A stretch of DNA of 64,000 nt. Source: Microthrixaceae bacterium (GTDB lineage: Bacteria > Actinomycetota > Acidimicrobiia > Acidimicrobiales > Microtrichaceae). A program made the position numbers and the translations under genes. Below, piece by piece: positions 24,276-35,504 of the stretch (positions are counted from its first letter, which is position 1; each line of letters starts with the position of its first letter). Where the stretch lies: assembly GCA_020027475.1 (NCBI GenBank), contig JAHRAZ010000103.1, positions 47,962 through 111,961 on the forward strand. The letters are read 5' to 3'. Below the pieces are notes generated by a model. That model worked only from the letters and a program-made list of their open reading frames with translations, had not been told where the DNA came from and made no database searches.

Positions 24276-25910
24276 GTGGATCTTGAACTCATCGAGGCTG
24301 ACCTTCGGTCTCGACTGATTCCGCGGGACAACAATCTCGTGCTCGAGGAGATGGAGATTCCCCGGGCGCGGGCCATGACGAATGATGAGCCCATCGGGAG
24401 TGACCTCAGTTCCCCGCTCGCCGATGAAGGCCCCGTACGGGACAAGGGGCCCCTTTTGGACACAGGCCCAATTCCCGACACAGGCGCGGCCAACTTTGCC
24501 GCTGCGGACGGTCCCTTCAGCCGATACGAACGCCTGGTCACCTGGCAGCGGATCGACGCGAAACGAATCCATGTCCAGGAGTTCGTGCGCTTCTGGCCGG
24601 CGATTCCGGTATTTGCTCCTCTCTATTATCCCTTGATGAAGCGGGCCCTGCACAAGGATCCGGGGCCCCACAAACACCCTTGGTGGTCACTTCCCGACCG
24701 GCTCAATCCGCGCCAGTCCTCTGTGTTGGCAGTGATGGCACTGTTTCATGTGATCGGGGGAATGTTGGCTGCCGTGCTCACCAACACGCTGACATTTGCT
24801 GCGGATGACCTCGGCACAGGATCAGCCAGCGAACAGTCGGCGGTGTTGATCGCAGCCCGCCTCGGGGCCGTGATAACGATCGCGGTGATGGCGCTCGCGG
24901 ATCGCATCGGCCGGCGTCGGGTCGCGCTCTGGTCCGCCTCCGCGGCGGCGGTGCTGACGGTATTGAGCGCCCTGTCACCTTCACTTGTGGTGCTGGCCGC
25001 CACCCAGGCTCTGTCCCGCAACCTGGCCATCGTGGCCATGTTGTCCGCTGACACGATCAGCGTGGAGGAGATCCCCGCCGGAAGCCGCGCCGCGGCTCAA
25101 GGCCTGGGTGCTCTGTCGTATGGCCTCGGAGCCGGCATGATCATCATCCTGTTGCCGCTCGCCGATACCAGTCCGAGTGGATGGAGATGGGTTTTCGCCT
25201 CCGCCGCGCTCGCAATCCCCCTGATTGCCCTGTCTGCCAGATGGTTACCCGAGAGCAACCGTTTCCAGAGCTCTGCGAAGGCCATTCACGAAGGTGCTCC
25301 TCGACAGAAGGCTCGGCTGAACCGGCTCCTTCTGTTGGGGTTCCTGTTCTTCGCGGTGAACTTCTTCGTGGCACCTTCGTCGCAGCTGCAAAATGATTAT
25401 CTGCATTCCGATCGCGGGTTCGACGGCGCCAACATCAGCATCTTCATCGTGGTTACGGCCATACCGGGACTGTTCGGGATCCTTCTGGGTGGACGCTGGG
25501 CCGACCGCCGGGGCAGACGGGGGGTTCTGGCAGTCGGCCTGTTGTCAATGGGAGTGTTCGGGGGTGCCTTCTACATGTTGTCGGGGGCCGGGATGTGGCT
25601 GTCGGCCACATTGTGGGCAACTCTCGGGGCGCTGTCGGTGCCTGCACTCGGGGTCCTGGCTCCCGAGTTGTTTCCCACCGCTCGCCGCGGAACGGCGCGG
25701 GGAGTCCTCGCCGCGGTGGCCACCGTCGGGTCGGTGGCCGGGCTGCTCATCGCAGGCAACCTGGCGGACCGCATCGGCTACGGCTCGACCTTTGCGTTGA
25801 TTGCCCTGGCTCCGGTGCTTGCGATGCTCATCAGCTTCTTCTTGCCGGAGACTGCCGGCGCCGAACTCGAAGATCTGAATGTCAGCGACGAAGGCCCAGC
25901 CAGTCCCTGA
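24276..25910 (+). CDS. Major facilitator superfamily transporter with long N-terminal extension
   Basis: A 12-helix MFS carrier. The A-motif between helices 2 and 3 is ADRIGRRRVALWS, and its repeat in the second half is GGRWADRRGRRGV. ELFPTARRGTARG matches the sugar/metabolite-porter type loop. Unusually, about 140 residues precede the first helix, rich in Asp, Glu and Gly with a GP-x-x-D-x-G repeat, then a basic stretch. GTG 24276 follows GGGGG five bases upstream; TTG 24264 is an alternative. The 3' end overlaps the convergent hydrolase gene by 29 bases. Substrate unknown. Confidence 0.85.
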   Translation: MDLELIEADLRSRLIPRDNNLVLEEMEIPRARAMTNDEPIGSDLSSPLADEGPVRDKGPLLDTGPIPDTGAANFAAADGPFSRYERLVTWQRIDAKRIHVQEFVRFWPAIPVFAPLYYPLMKRALHKDPGPHKHPWWSLPDRLNPRQSSVLAVMALFHVIGGMLAAVLTNTLTFAADDLGTGSASEQSAVLIAARLGAVITIAVMALADRIGRRRVALWSASAAAVLTVLSALSPSLVVLAATQALSRNLAIVAMLSADTISVEEIPAGSRAAAQGLGALSYGLGAGMIIILLPLADTSPSGWRWVFASAALAIPLIALSARWLPESNRFQSSAKAIHEGAPRQKARLNRLLLLGFLFFAVNFFVAPSSQLQNDYLHSDRGFDGANISIFIVVTAIPGLFGILLGGRWADRRGRRGVLAVGLLSMGVFGGAFYMLSGAGMWLSATLWATLGALSVPALGVLAPELFPTARRGTARGVLAAVATVGSVAGLLIAGNLADRIGYGSTFALIALAPVLAMLISFFLPETAGAELEDLNVSDEGPASP

Positions 25911-26463
25911 TCTCGCGCACCATCATGTCGTCTGACCCCTTGAGATCATGGCGGCCCTGCAAGGTCCGTGAAGTGACCGGACCCGCCACGAGTTCCTGGG
26001 CAGCGCCAATTTCCTGCGGAGTCCCGAAAGGATCGCGGTCTCCGCACAGCCACAGAGTGGGAACACGGACATCCGGCAAATGGTCGACGCGGAGTTTCTC
26101 CGGCTTCCGCGGCGGGTGAAGCGGATAGGCAATAAGGATCAGGCCGGCGGCCGGCAGACCCTCTGCCACTGCCATGGAGCACATCCGGCCACCCATCGAC
26201 CGCCCACCGAGCACGAGTCTGTTGGCCGGCACATTCAACTCTGCGGAGATTCGGGTGGCTTCATCGGATATGGACTCGATCAACTTGGGCGCGCGATCCG
26301 GGGCCTTGCGTCCTTCCCTACGGTAGGGAAAGTCCAGACGGAACACCGGAACTTCCCCGATCGACTCACTGATGTGAACCAGGGACGGATGTTCACGACC
26401 CGTACCTGCTCCGGGCCACAACAGGACTGCAGCAGGCTTGCGAGGGCGACGCCGCGGCGGCAC
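25882..26463 (-). CDS. Alpha/beta-hydrolase family protein
   Basis: A small alpha/beta hydrolase (193 residues) of the dienelactone-hydrolase/KANL3-Tex30-like group. The nucleophile elbow is LGGRSMGGR, the acid is in CGDRDPFGTP, and the histidine is in GRHDLKG near the C-terminus. I start at GTG 26463, two bases below the J-protein stop; GGAGG ends 8 bases before it, a good ribosome site. The frame is open to 26595, but that would overlap the J-protein gene by 131 bases and add no domain. It is probably translated together with the J-domain gene. Substrate unknown. Confidence 0.82.
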   Translation of the reverse strand: MPPRRRPRKPAAVLLWPGAGTGREHPSLVHISESIGEVPVFRLDFPYRREGRKAPDRAPKLIESISDEATRISAELNVPANRLVLGGRSMGGRMCSMAVAEGLPAAGLILIAYPLHPPRKPEKLRVDHLPDVRVPTLWLCGDRDPFGTPQEIGAAQELVAGPVTSRTLQGRHDLKGSDDMMVREIRDWLGLRR

Positions 26464-26464
26464 C

Positions 26465-27307
26465 TCAATTGCCTCCGGAAGTTCCGGAGACTCGCCCTTC
26501 AGGCGTCCGGTCCCCAGAAGTATGAGTAGAACCCTCAGGAGCAGAGCCTTCAGGGACATCCTCTGAAGCGTTCGCCGACTTCGCCCACTCCGCAAAAGCC
26601 GAAATCAGAATCCTTCGGGCGGAGTCGAGTTCGCGGATCCGTTGCGCTGCACCGTTCTTCGCTCCGCCATGATCTGGGTGTGCCAGAAGCAGTTGCGACC
26701 TGAAGGCCTTGCGGATCAGGCTCCCACTGAACGGGTGCTCTTCTCCGTCGAGTCCCAGGACACTTGTGGCCCACGTCGTTGAATTCCCCGAATCCACCGC
26801 GGGGCCGAACGTGATGGACCCGTTCAGATTCTGCAGAGATGCGATCAGATCGGCGCCAAGACCACCCTGCCAGTCTACGGCTCGCCTCAGGGCCTTGATG
26901 GTCTGCTGACGAGCCTGTCCCCCGAGCGAGCGCAGGGCGTAGACAGCCGTCAGCGCCTGTTGCGCAGCGGTCCCCCGCTCGTGATCCAGGTCGAGATGAA
27001 AGTACCCGCCACGATCCTGCACCAGACGACTCGTCGAACTCTGGAGGCCGATTCGATCTGCCTGAAAACGGTGTCGAAGCCTCGGCTGGGGAATCCGACG
27101 ACCCAACTCCATGTCGGTGAGCAGGCTGCGAAGTTCGCCTCGGTCGTCAGGTGCCAGGACCTGGGCCGACCGCGCCATCATCCCGCCCAGCAGAATCGAC
27201 GCAACTTCTCCCCGGGAACTCTCGGGGAGAAGCAGTTCCCCGAGGGCAATGCGGCGTGTGGGAGCCACGGACCGCGAATAGAACGCCTCGATCTCGGCCA
27301 CAACCAC
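26465..27307 (-). CDS. Protein with C-terminal J domain
   Basis: The C-terminal third (about residues 195-240) reads FSGSLIRKAFRSQLLLAHPDHGG, with the HPD tripeptide that stimulates DnaK ATPase. The preceding 190 residues, mostly helical, match no family I know. A Gly/Ser/Glu-rich disordered tail of about 35 residues ends the protein. There is no Gly/Phe region or zinc domain, so this is a class-C-like J protein that may guide DnaK to a special client. The GTG at 27307 sits 7 bases after a TAGGAT box, suggesting a leaderless transcript. The hydrolase gene follows immediately. Confidence 0.78.
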   Translation of the reverse strand: MVVAEIEAFYSRSVAPTRRIALGELLLPESSRGEVASILLGGMMARSAQVLAPDDRGELRSLLTDMELGRRIPQPRLRHRFQADRIGLQSSTSRLVQDRGGYFHLDLDHERGTAAQQALTAVYALRSLGGQARQQTIKALRRAVDWQGGLGADLIASLQNLNGSITFGPAVDSGNSTTWATSVLGLDGEEHPFSGSLIRKAFRSQLLLAHPDHGGAKNGAAQRIRELDSARRILISAFAEWAKSANASEDVPEGSAPEGSTHTSGDRTPEGRVSGTSGGN

Positions 27308-27314
27308 GGGGACG

Positions 27315-27320
27315 ATCCTA
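27315..27320 (-). promoter_or_regulatory. -10 box (TAGGAT) for leaderless J-protein gene
   Basis: TAGGAT on the minus strand ends 7 bases before the GTG at 27307 and begins 2 bases after the stop of the upstream gene. Spacing fits a leaderless actinobacterial transcript. Confidence 0.5.
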
Positions 27321-27322
27321 CG

Positions 27323-28180
27323 TCAGAGCACTTCCTTGAGGAGATCGCGGACAACCAGGGCCGAATCCTCAACCGATGGAGGTTTCCCGACAGCGCTTTC
27401 ACCATCGGATCCGTCGGCGTCGTCTGAATCGGTTCCGTCGACGCCGACGGAGCTCAGCGTTTCCCCTACATCATTCGCCATGGGCGGATCGATGGCTACA
27501 GCAAGGATCGCGGCGGCAGACAGAATTCTGTTCCAATGGTCATCGGTGTAACCGAACGGAGTACCAACGCCGCCCAGTTGATCGATTGCGTCGGCCGCCT
27601 CTCCACGCCGCTTGAAGTCGTCGGGGTGTTTGACCAGCCGTCCGGCCGCATCGAACAGATCTCCGAGGAGTTCATTCAGGGCGAGTCCGTCCATCTCGTC
27701 ACCTCCGTCAGGTTCCCCGATTCCGACAAGGATCTTTTCGACCACGGATTCGCTCGATTCGGCAACCACGAGATCGCCGTCCCCATCCCACTCGTGGGAG
27801 ATTCCGGCCGCATCCAGAGCCGCCACGATGCTGTTCTGAGCTTCACCTGACCAGTCACTCACTTCGAACGCGATCTGTTCCTCCTGGGGATCCAGCGCAC
27901 GATCTGCGAGGGCGGCAACCTCTTCTGTGAGATCCCGGACGCCGACAGCCAGCGCTGCGGGTACCACGACGACCGTCCCCTCCCAAGCATGGGGAATCTC
28001 GCGCCCGTTCAGCAGCGACTCCAGAATCCGACGGGATTCGCCTGCCCACGGAGTGCAGTCGAACGAGACGTTTCCAGCACTGGTTTCAGCAGACACCGCC
28101 GCTGCCTCCGAACCGTTGGGGTGGTCATTCCCGGGGTCGCCGTGCTCTGATGGGTTGCTCACCCAAAGATGCTGACACAT
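27323..28180 (-). CDS. Acidic protein with duplicated signal-transducing-protein-like domain
   Basis: Two tandem copies of a 50-55 residue unit are visible: one around WAGESRRILESLLNGREIPHA and one around WSGEAQNSIVAALDAAGISHE, each followed by a VVVP/LVVAES strand and a helix. This pattern resembles the small putative signal-transducing (DUF2007-like) domain, which has no firm function. The rest is acidic and helical, with an Asp-rich stretch near the end. The start is uncertain: ATG 28180 or GTG 28162. The longer frame to 28309 would overlap the divergent glpX and is rejected. Confidence 0.6.
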   Translation of the reverse strand: MCQHLWVSNPSEHGDPGNDHPNGSEAAAVSAETSAGNVSFDCTPWAGESRRILESLLNGREIPHAWEGTVVVVPAALAVGVRDLTEEVAALADRALDPQEEQIAFEVSDWSGEAQNSIVAALDAAGISHEWDGDGDLVVAESSESVVEKILVGIGEPDGGDEMDGLALNELLGDLFDAAGRLVKHPDDFKRRGEAADAIDQLGGVGTPFGYTDDHWNRILSAAAILAVAIDPPMANDVGETLSSVGVDGTDSDDADGSDGESAVGKPPSVEDSALVVRDLLKEVL

Positions 28181-28188
28181 TCGGCAGT

Positions 28189-28216
28189 GTTCGGATTCCG
28201 CGGTTCGGATTCCGCT
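28189..28216. repeat. 14-bp tandem duplication upstream of glpX
   Basis: Units 28189-28202 and 28203-28216 agree at 13 of 14 bases. They lie between two divergent genes, just upstream of the glpX -10 box. Confidence 0.85.
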
Positions 28217-28233
28217 GACGCCGCCTCTGCGAG

Positions 28234-28239
28234 TAATTT
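28234..28239 (+). promoter_or_regulatory. -10 box (TAATTT) for leaderless glpX
   Basis: TAATTT ends 6 bases before the glpX ATG (28246), the spacing expected if transcription starts at the A of the start codon. No Shine-Dalgarno sequence is present. Confidence 0.55.
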
Positions 28240-28245
28240 GGGCAT

Positions 28246-29208
28246 ATGCCTTCAACTCCGGATCGTAACCTCGCCCTCGAAATCGTCCGAACCACCGAAG
28301 CGGCAGCACTCGCCGCCGCTCCGTACGTGGGCCGCGGCGACAAGGAAGCGGCCGATGGTGCCGCGGTTGACGCCATGCGTTTCATCCTCGGATCCGTGGC
28401 CATGACCGGAACCGTGATCATCGGTGAGGGCGAAAAGGACGAAGCTCCCATGCTCTACAACGGCGAGGTGGTTGGAAACGGCAATGGCCCCGCAGTGGAC
28501 ATCGCCGTGGACCCCATCGATGGCACCACCCTCACCTCTCTCGGGCGTGGAGGCGCAGTGGCCGTGATCGCCGTGAGCGAACAGGGCACCATGTTCGACC
28601 CCGGGCCGTGTGTGTACATGGAGAAGATCGCCGTTGGTCCTGAAGCCAAGGGTGTCGTGGATCTGAACGCCTCAGTTTCCCAAAACCTCGAAGCCGTTGC
28701 CCGCGCCAAGGGCATCGAGGTGAGCGAAGTCACGGTTATGGTCCTCGACCGTCCCCGCCACGATGAACTCATCGCCGACATTCGAGCCACCGGTTCCCGC
28801 ATTCGCCTGATCGGCGACGGTGATGTGGCTGGTGCCATCGCAGCAGCTGTTCCCGACTCCGGTGTGGACGTCCTGATGGGCATCGGGGGAACCCCGGAAG
28901 GTGTGATCGCCGCCGCCGCGCTCAAGTGCATGGGGGGCGAGCAGATCGGTCGCCTGTGGCCACGTGATGACGCAGAGCGCAAAGAAGCAGAGGATCTGGG
29001 TTACGACATTTCCCGGGTGCTCGACACTGACGATCTCGTTTCCGGCGACAACTGTTTCTTTTCCGCCACCGGCATCACCGACGGCAACCTGCTCAAGGGT
29101 GTCCACTACGACCGCGACGGCGTCACGACCCAGTCATTGGTAATGCGCTCGCGGTCCGGAACCGTCCGCACCATCGACGCGCAGCACCACGTCGACAAGT
29201 TCCAGTAG
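28246..29208 (+). CDS. glpX: Class II fructose-1,6-bisphosphatase GlpX
   Basis: GlpX hydrolyses fructose-1,6-bisphosphate to fructose-6-phosphate in gluconeogenesis. Metal and substrate motifs are [20 protein letters not shown] and [20 protein letters not shown]. The 320-residue length is normal. It is the only FBPase gene in the window, as is usual for actinobacteria, where class II is often the sole form. The ATG follows a TAATTT box at leaderless spacing. A perfect GC-rich palindrome lies 22 bases after the stop. Confidence 0.97.
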   Translation: MPSTPDRNLALEIVRTTEAAALAAAPYVGRGDKEAADGAAVDAMRFILGSVAMTGTVIIGEGEKDEAPMLYNGEVVGNGNGPAVDIAVDPIDGTTLTSLGRGGAVAVIAVSEQGTMFDPGPCVYMEKIAVGPEAKGVVDLNASVSQNLEAVARAKGIEVSEVTVMVLDRPRHDELIADIRATGSRIRLIGDGDVAGAIAAAVPDSGVDVLMGIGGTPEGVIAAAALKCMGGEQIGRLWPRDDAERKEAEDLGYDISRVLDTDDLVSGDNCFFSATGITDGNLLKGVHYDRDGVTTQSLVMRSRSGTVRTIDAQHHVDKFQ

Positions 29209-29229
29209 GCCGGTCGCCCACCCAGACCC

Positions 29230-29247
29230 GCCCCACCGCGGTGGGGC
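29230..29247 (+). terminator. Perfect GC-rich palindrome after glpX
   Basis: GCCCCACCG followed by CGGTGGGGC forms an 18-base perfect palindrome 21 bases after the glpX stop. No T-run follows, so it would be a hairpin-only (actinobacterial style) terminator or an RNA-stability element rather than a classical intrinsic terminator. Confidence 0.45.
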
Positions 29248-29314
29248 ATGGTCCTGACCGCAGGACTACCGTGGTGCGGGGGCGCACCGGAGCGCACCAG
29301 AAACGGAGAACATC

Positions 29315-30517
29315 ATGGCCACACCAAAAGTCCTCGTACTGGGCGGCAACTTCGGTGGCTTGACCGCTGCCATCGCGGTCAAGCATGCGCTCGACGAGGA
29401 TGTGGATGTCACAGTTCTCTCCCCCAGCAAGGACTTCCTCTTCAACCCCTCTCTGATCTGGGTTCCGTTCGGCGAGCGCACCGTTGAGGACATCACGTTC
29501 CCCGTGGCTCCCACGTTTGAATCCGCGGACGTTGAGTTCATTCTGGCGGCAGCCATGTCGATTGACCCGGCCACGAAGTCCGTCACCGACAGCACCGGGA
29601 AGATCCACAACTACGACTACCTGGTCGTGGCAACTGGTTATGACCGCAACACAACGGTGATCCCGGGCCTCACCCCGGCCAATGACACCTACGACATCAC
29701 CACGTTGCCCGGGGCGGAAGAGACCGCTGTGGGTTGGAAGAAACTCCTCGACGATCCGGGACCAATCGTGATCGGCGCCACGCAGGGTGCCGGCTGCTTC
29801 GGAGCTGCCTACGAGTTCCTGTTCAACGTGGACTACCAGGCCCGCAAGAACAAGATCCGGGACAAGGTCCAGATCACCTACGTGACCGCTGAACCAGAAT
29901 TGGGTCACTTCGGAATGGGTGGGCTCCCGGGGGGCGAGAAACTCCTCACCAAGTTCCTGGCTCACCAGAAAATCAACCACATCACTTCTGCCTCTATGGA
30001 CGAAGTGGTCCCGGGTGAACTCCGCCTCAGCGACGGCACCAAGGTTCCGTTCAAGTTCTCCATGATCGTGCCGCCATTCATCGGCCGAAAGGTCAACGCC
30101 ACAATCGAAGGGGCCACCGATCCAGGGGACTTCCTGAAGGTAAGGCCGACCTACCAACTGGATGACCACGATGACATCTATGCCGTAGGACTGGCCGCCC
30201 AGGTGACAGCCCCGTGGACCACCCCGATCAAGACAGGGGTCCCCAAGACGGGTCTCCCCACCGAAACCATGGCCCACACCGCGGCCAAGAACATCGTCAG
30301 TCAGATCAAGGGACTTCCGCCCACGGAGGAGAAGTCGTTCGGAGACATGCCGGCGGTCTGCGTCATGGACGCCGGCAACAAGGCCGTGGCGATCCTCGGC
30401 GACAGCATGCTCGGACCCAAGAAGGGGGTCATGTTGCCGGTTCCGCACGCAGCCAAGGTGGGCTTCGAGAAGTACTTCATGTGGAAGTCCAAGGGCGGAC
30501 ACGTTCAGCTTCCCTAG
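29315..30517 (+). CDS. Sulfide:quinone oxidoreductase-like flavoprotein
   Basis: FAD-dependent disulfide-oxidoreductase-fold protein. The N-terminal FAD loop is VLVLGGNFGGLTAAIAV, and ATGYD closes the FAD site. GATQGAGCFGAAYEF places Cys161 where SQR enzymes carry a redox cysteine. A second cysteine, C349 in MPAVCVMDAG, sits near the FAD pyrophosphate/quinone end, and GVPKTGLPTETMA is the SQR-type C-terminal motif. It probably oxidises sulfide or a related sulfur species and reduces quinone at the membrane. GGAG six bases before the ATG is a good ribosome site. Type III NADH dehydrogenase-like activity cannot be excluded. Confidence 0.85.
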   Translation: MATPKVLVLGGNFGGLTAAIAVKHALDEDVDVTVLSPSKDFLFNPSLIWVPFGERTVEDITFPVAPTFESADVEFILAAAMSIDPATKSVTDSTGKIHNYDYLVVATGYDRNTTVIPGLTPANDTYDITTLPGAEETAVGWKKLLDDPGPIVIGATQGAGCFGAAYEFLFNVDYQARKNKIRDKVQITYVTAEPELGHFGMGGLPGGEKLLTKFLAHQKINHITSASMDEVVPGELRLSDGTKVPFKFSMIVPPFIGRKVNATIEGATDPGDFLKVRPTYQLDDHDDIYAVGLAAQVTAPWTTPIKTGVPKTGLPTETMAHTAAKNIVSQIKGLPPTEEKSFGDMPAVCVMDAGNKAVAILGDSMLGPKKGVMLPVPHAAKVGFEKYFMWKSKGGHVQLP

Positions 30518-30522
30518 ACATT

Positions 30523-30548
30523 TCAACTGCCCCGGTCAACTGCCCCGG
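30523..30548. repeat. Exact 13-bp tandem duplication after SQR-like gene
   Basis: TCAACTGCCCCGG is present twice without a gap, 5 bases after the stop codon. It lies between two convergent genes. Confidence 0.9.
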
Positions 30549-30563
30549 ACTGGTTGGACACGC

Positions 30564-30968
30564 TCAGAGCTGGGCTGAGAGTACGGCTAGTGTTTGCGTG
30601 GTCTTGGCGACCAGACGATCGTCGACGCGGAGTTCCGTCTCGATCACGATTGTGCTGTGACCGCTGTGGAGCGGCTTGGAGGTGGCCACGACGGTGCCTT
30701 CGGTGACCACACCCATGAAGTTCGTCTTCGATTCGATTGTGGTGGTGCCGCCGGAACCCTTGGGCAGTCCGAAGAACGCACACGCGGAGGCGGAAGAATC
30801 CGCCAACGCCATGAGGGCTCCGCCATGCAGGACGTCGACAGTCGTGCAGAGACGATGCTGCCAATCGAGTTCCATCACGGTTCTTTCGGCCGAGACCTCG
30901 ATCACCGTGATTCCGAATGTTTCACAGAGCGGAACCGCCTTGCGGACCAACTCTGTGGGATCAGTCAC
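30564..30968 (-). CDS. PaaI-type hotdog thioesterase
   Basis: A single hotdog-domain protein (134 residues) expected to hydrolyse acyl- or aryl-CoA esters. VDVLHGGALMALADSSASA carries the catalytic Gly/Asp region of the PaaI/YbgC-like group. SKTNFMGVVTEGTVVATSKPLH is the typical central strand pair. Its GTG start overlaps the atpC stop as GTGA, so it is translated as the last gene of the ATP synthase operon. No functional tie to ATP synthase is known to me. Confidence 0.88.
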   Translation of the reverse strand: MTDPTELVRKAVPLCETFGITVIEVSAERTVMELDWQHRLCTTVDVLHGGALMALADSSASACAFFGLPKGSGGTTTIESKTNFMGVVTEGTVVATSKPLHSGHSTIVIETELRVDDRLVAKTTQTLAVLSAQL

Positions 30969-31377
30969 GCTGAGGATACCTCAAGAACGCTGAGTCGAAC
31001 CTCAGCCCGCCCGAGCGCCGACAGGGCGCCGGGATCACCAGGGTCCGACTCCAGAGCGGCTTCAGCGCTCTCCTTGGCAGCCCTTGCGCGGTCCACATCG
31101 ATGTCGTCGGCCAACTCGCACACGTCCGACAGGATCGTGATACGGGTGTTGCCGTCGGAGTCAGGGGCTGAGACCTCCACAAAACCTTCATGCACGGCAA
31201 CAGTCATCTCGCTGTCTTCGCCCACGATCTTGACCGGATGGGTTTGCAAAACGCCGATGAGCGGAACGTGACCAGGCTGAAAGGCAATGTCGCCGGCAGT
31301 GGTCCGACACACGACCATCTTCGCATCGCCCGAATACGCAATGCGTTCGGGAGAGACAAGCTCGACCTGAAGGGACA

Positions 31378-31378
<1 letters not shown>
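30965..31378 (-). CDS. atpC: ATP synthase F1 epsilon subunit
   Basis: Epsilon forms the rotor foot with gamma and can inhibit ATP hydrolysis. The N-terminal beta-barrel is clear (LQVELVSPERIAYSG, PGHVPLIGVL). A short helical C-terminal part contains RARAAKESAEAALES. At 137 residues it has the two-domain form. The ATG shares a base with the atpD stop (TGATG), so the two are coupled. Confidence 0.95.
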
Positions 31379-33827
<2,449 letters not shown>

Positions 33828-33830
33828 CAG

Positions 33831-35465
33831 TCAGTCCTCGTCGGAGGATGCGGGTCGGTCGATGTCCTCCTCGGGAAGGTGACGTTTGCCAGTCGCCAGC
33901 GACGTGTCGGCATCTTTCTGGTCCTTGGCATCGGGAGCATCGGAATCGATGTTCGTGCGCTGGAACTGATCGGCGAACTCCTTGATGGCGGCTTCGTAGG
34001 CATCTTCATCGGAGATCTTGCCGTCGGTACGCACCTCGTCGAGGAAGGATGCGTAGCGGGTGTGGAACCACTCGAGCAGCTCAGAGGAGAAGCGGGAGAC
34101 ATCGTCAACTTCGATGCCGTCGAGGTGACCGCGGGTGCCGGCAAAGATCACCACGCACTGCTCTTCCACGGGCAAGGGAGAGTTGATGCCCTGCTTGAGC
34201 AACTCCGTGAGGCGGTATCCACGTTCCAGCTGCGCCTTCGAGACAGGATCGAGGTCAGAACCGAATGCGGCGAATGCCTCGAGCTCACGGAACTGCTGAA
34301 GATCCGACTTCAGTGTGCCAACGGCGGTCTTCATGGCCTTGACCTGTGCGGCCGAACCAACTCGTGACACCGAGATTCCAACGTCCACAGCCGGGCGAAC
34401 GCCCGACTTGAAGAGATCATCCTGCAGGAAGATCTGGCCGTCGGTGATCGAGATCACGTTGGTGGGAATGAACGCCGAGACGTCACCGGCCTTGGTCTCG
34501 ATGATGGGCAGCGCGGTGAGTGATCCACCGCCGCGCTCGTCAGAGAGTTTGGCGGCTCGCTCCAGCAGGCGGCTGTGCAGGTAGAACACGTCACCGGGGT
34601 AAGCCTCGCGACCCGGCGGGCGACGCAGGAGGAGGGACACCTGGCGGTAGGCCTCAGCCTGCTTGGAGAGGTCATCATAAACAATCAGGGCATGTTCACC
34701 GTTTTCCATCCAGTGTTGACCCATGGCACAACCCGCGTACGGGGCCAGGAACTTGAAGGGCGCCGGTTCGGACGCGGGTGCAGCCACAACCACGGTGTAT
34801 TCCATGGCGCCATGTTCTTCGAGGGTGGCCACGGTCTGGGCAACGGTGGAAGCCTTCTGGCCGATCGCAACGTAGATGCACTTCACACCGAGGCCACGTT
34901 GATTCACGATCGTGTCGGTGGCAATTGTCGTCTTGCCGGTCTTGCGGTCTCCGATGATCAGTTCCCGCTGACCTCGGCCCACAGGAATGAGTGAGTCGAT
35001 CGACTTGATGCCGGTCTGCATTGGCTCATGTACGGGCTTGCGGCCCATGATTCCGGGGGCCTGGATCTCCATGCGGCGATCCTCGACGTTGGTGAGGGCA
35101 CCTTTGCCGTCGATGGGCTCACCCAAGGTGTTCACGACCCGGCCGAGGACTCCGTCACCGACCGGGACCGACAGGATCCTGCCGGTGGCCTTCACACTCT
35201 GACCCTCTTCGATGCTTTCCACCGAGCCGAGGACCACGGCGCCGATCGACCGTTCGTCGAGGTTGAGAGCCAAGCCCACCACTCCGGACTCGAACTCGAG
35301 CAGCTCATTGACTGCCGCGTCGGGTAGTCCGGAGACACGGGCGATGCCGTCTCCCACCTCGATCACTCGACCGACCTGGGTAAGGGTCGTGTCGAGCTCG
35401 AAGCCTTCGAGATTTTGCTTGATTGCCGCTGCAAGTTCTGCGGTGTTGATTGTGAGCTCAGCCAT
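33831..35465 (-). CDS. atpA: ATP synthase F1 alpha subunit with acidic C-terminal extension
   Basis: The non-catalytic nucleotide-binding subunit. The P-loop is [11 protein letters not shown], and [13 protein letters not shown] holds the arginine finger region. The canonical fold ends near residue 505 (IKEFADQFQ). About 35 further residues follow, rich in Asp, Glu and Lys. Mycobacterial alpha subunits also carry a C-terminal extension, shown there to suppress ATP hydrolysis; whether this one acts the same way is open. It sits between atpH and atpG in the normal order. Confidence 0.97.
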   Translation of the reverse strand: MAELTINTAELAAAIKQNLEGFELDTTLTQVGRVIEVGDGIARVSGLPDAAVNELLEFESGVVGLALNLDERSIGAVVLGSVESIEEGQSVKATGRILSVPVGDGVLGRVVNTLGEPIDGKGALTNVEDRRMEIQAPGIMGRKPVHEPMQTGIKSIDSLIPVGRGQRELIIGDRKTGKTTIATDTIVNQRGLGVKCIYVAIGQKASTVAQTVATLEEHGAMEYTVVVAAPASEPAPFKFLAPYAGCAMGQHWMENGEHALIVYDDLSKQAEAYRQVSLLLRRPPGREAYPGDVFYLHSRLLERAAKLSDERGGGSLTALPIIETKAGDVSAFIPTNVISITDGQIFLQDDLFKSGVRPAVDVGISVSRVGSAAQVKAMKTAVGTLKSDLQQFRELEAFAAFGSDLDPVSKAQLERGYRLTELLKQGINSPLPVEEQCVVIFAGTRGHLDGIEVDDVSRFSSELLEWFHTRYASFLDEVRTDGKISDEDAYEAAIKEFADQFQRTNIDSDAPDAKDQKDADTSLATGKRHLPEEDIDRPASSDED

Positions 35466-35504
35466 TGCTGATCAGTCTCCGTTTTCGATCTGCTTGGGCG
35501 GCGC

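Noticed and set aside
26464..26595. Longer N-terminus of the alpha/beta hydrolase
   Set aside because: It would overlap the J-domain gene by 131 bases and begin outside the fold; a good ribosome site supports GTG 26463.
29123..30526. Long minus-strand open frame of 467 codons opposite the SQR-like gene
   Set aside because: The plus strand encodes a clear flavoprotein with FAD motifs and a ribosome site; the antisense frame has no family motif and is a GC-driven shadow.
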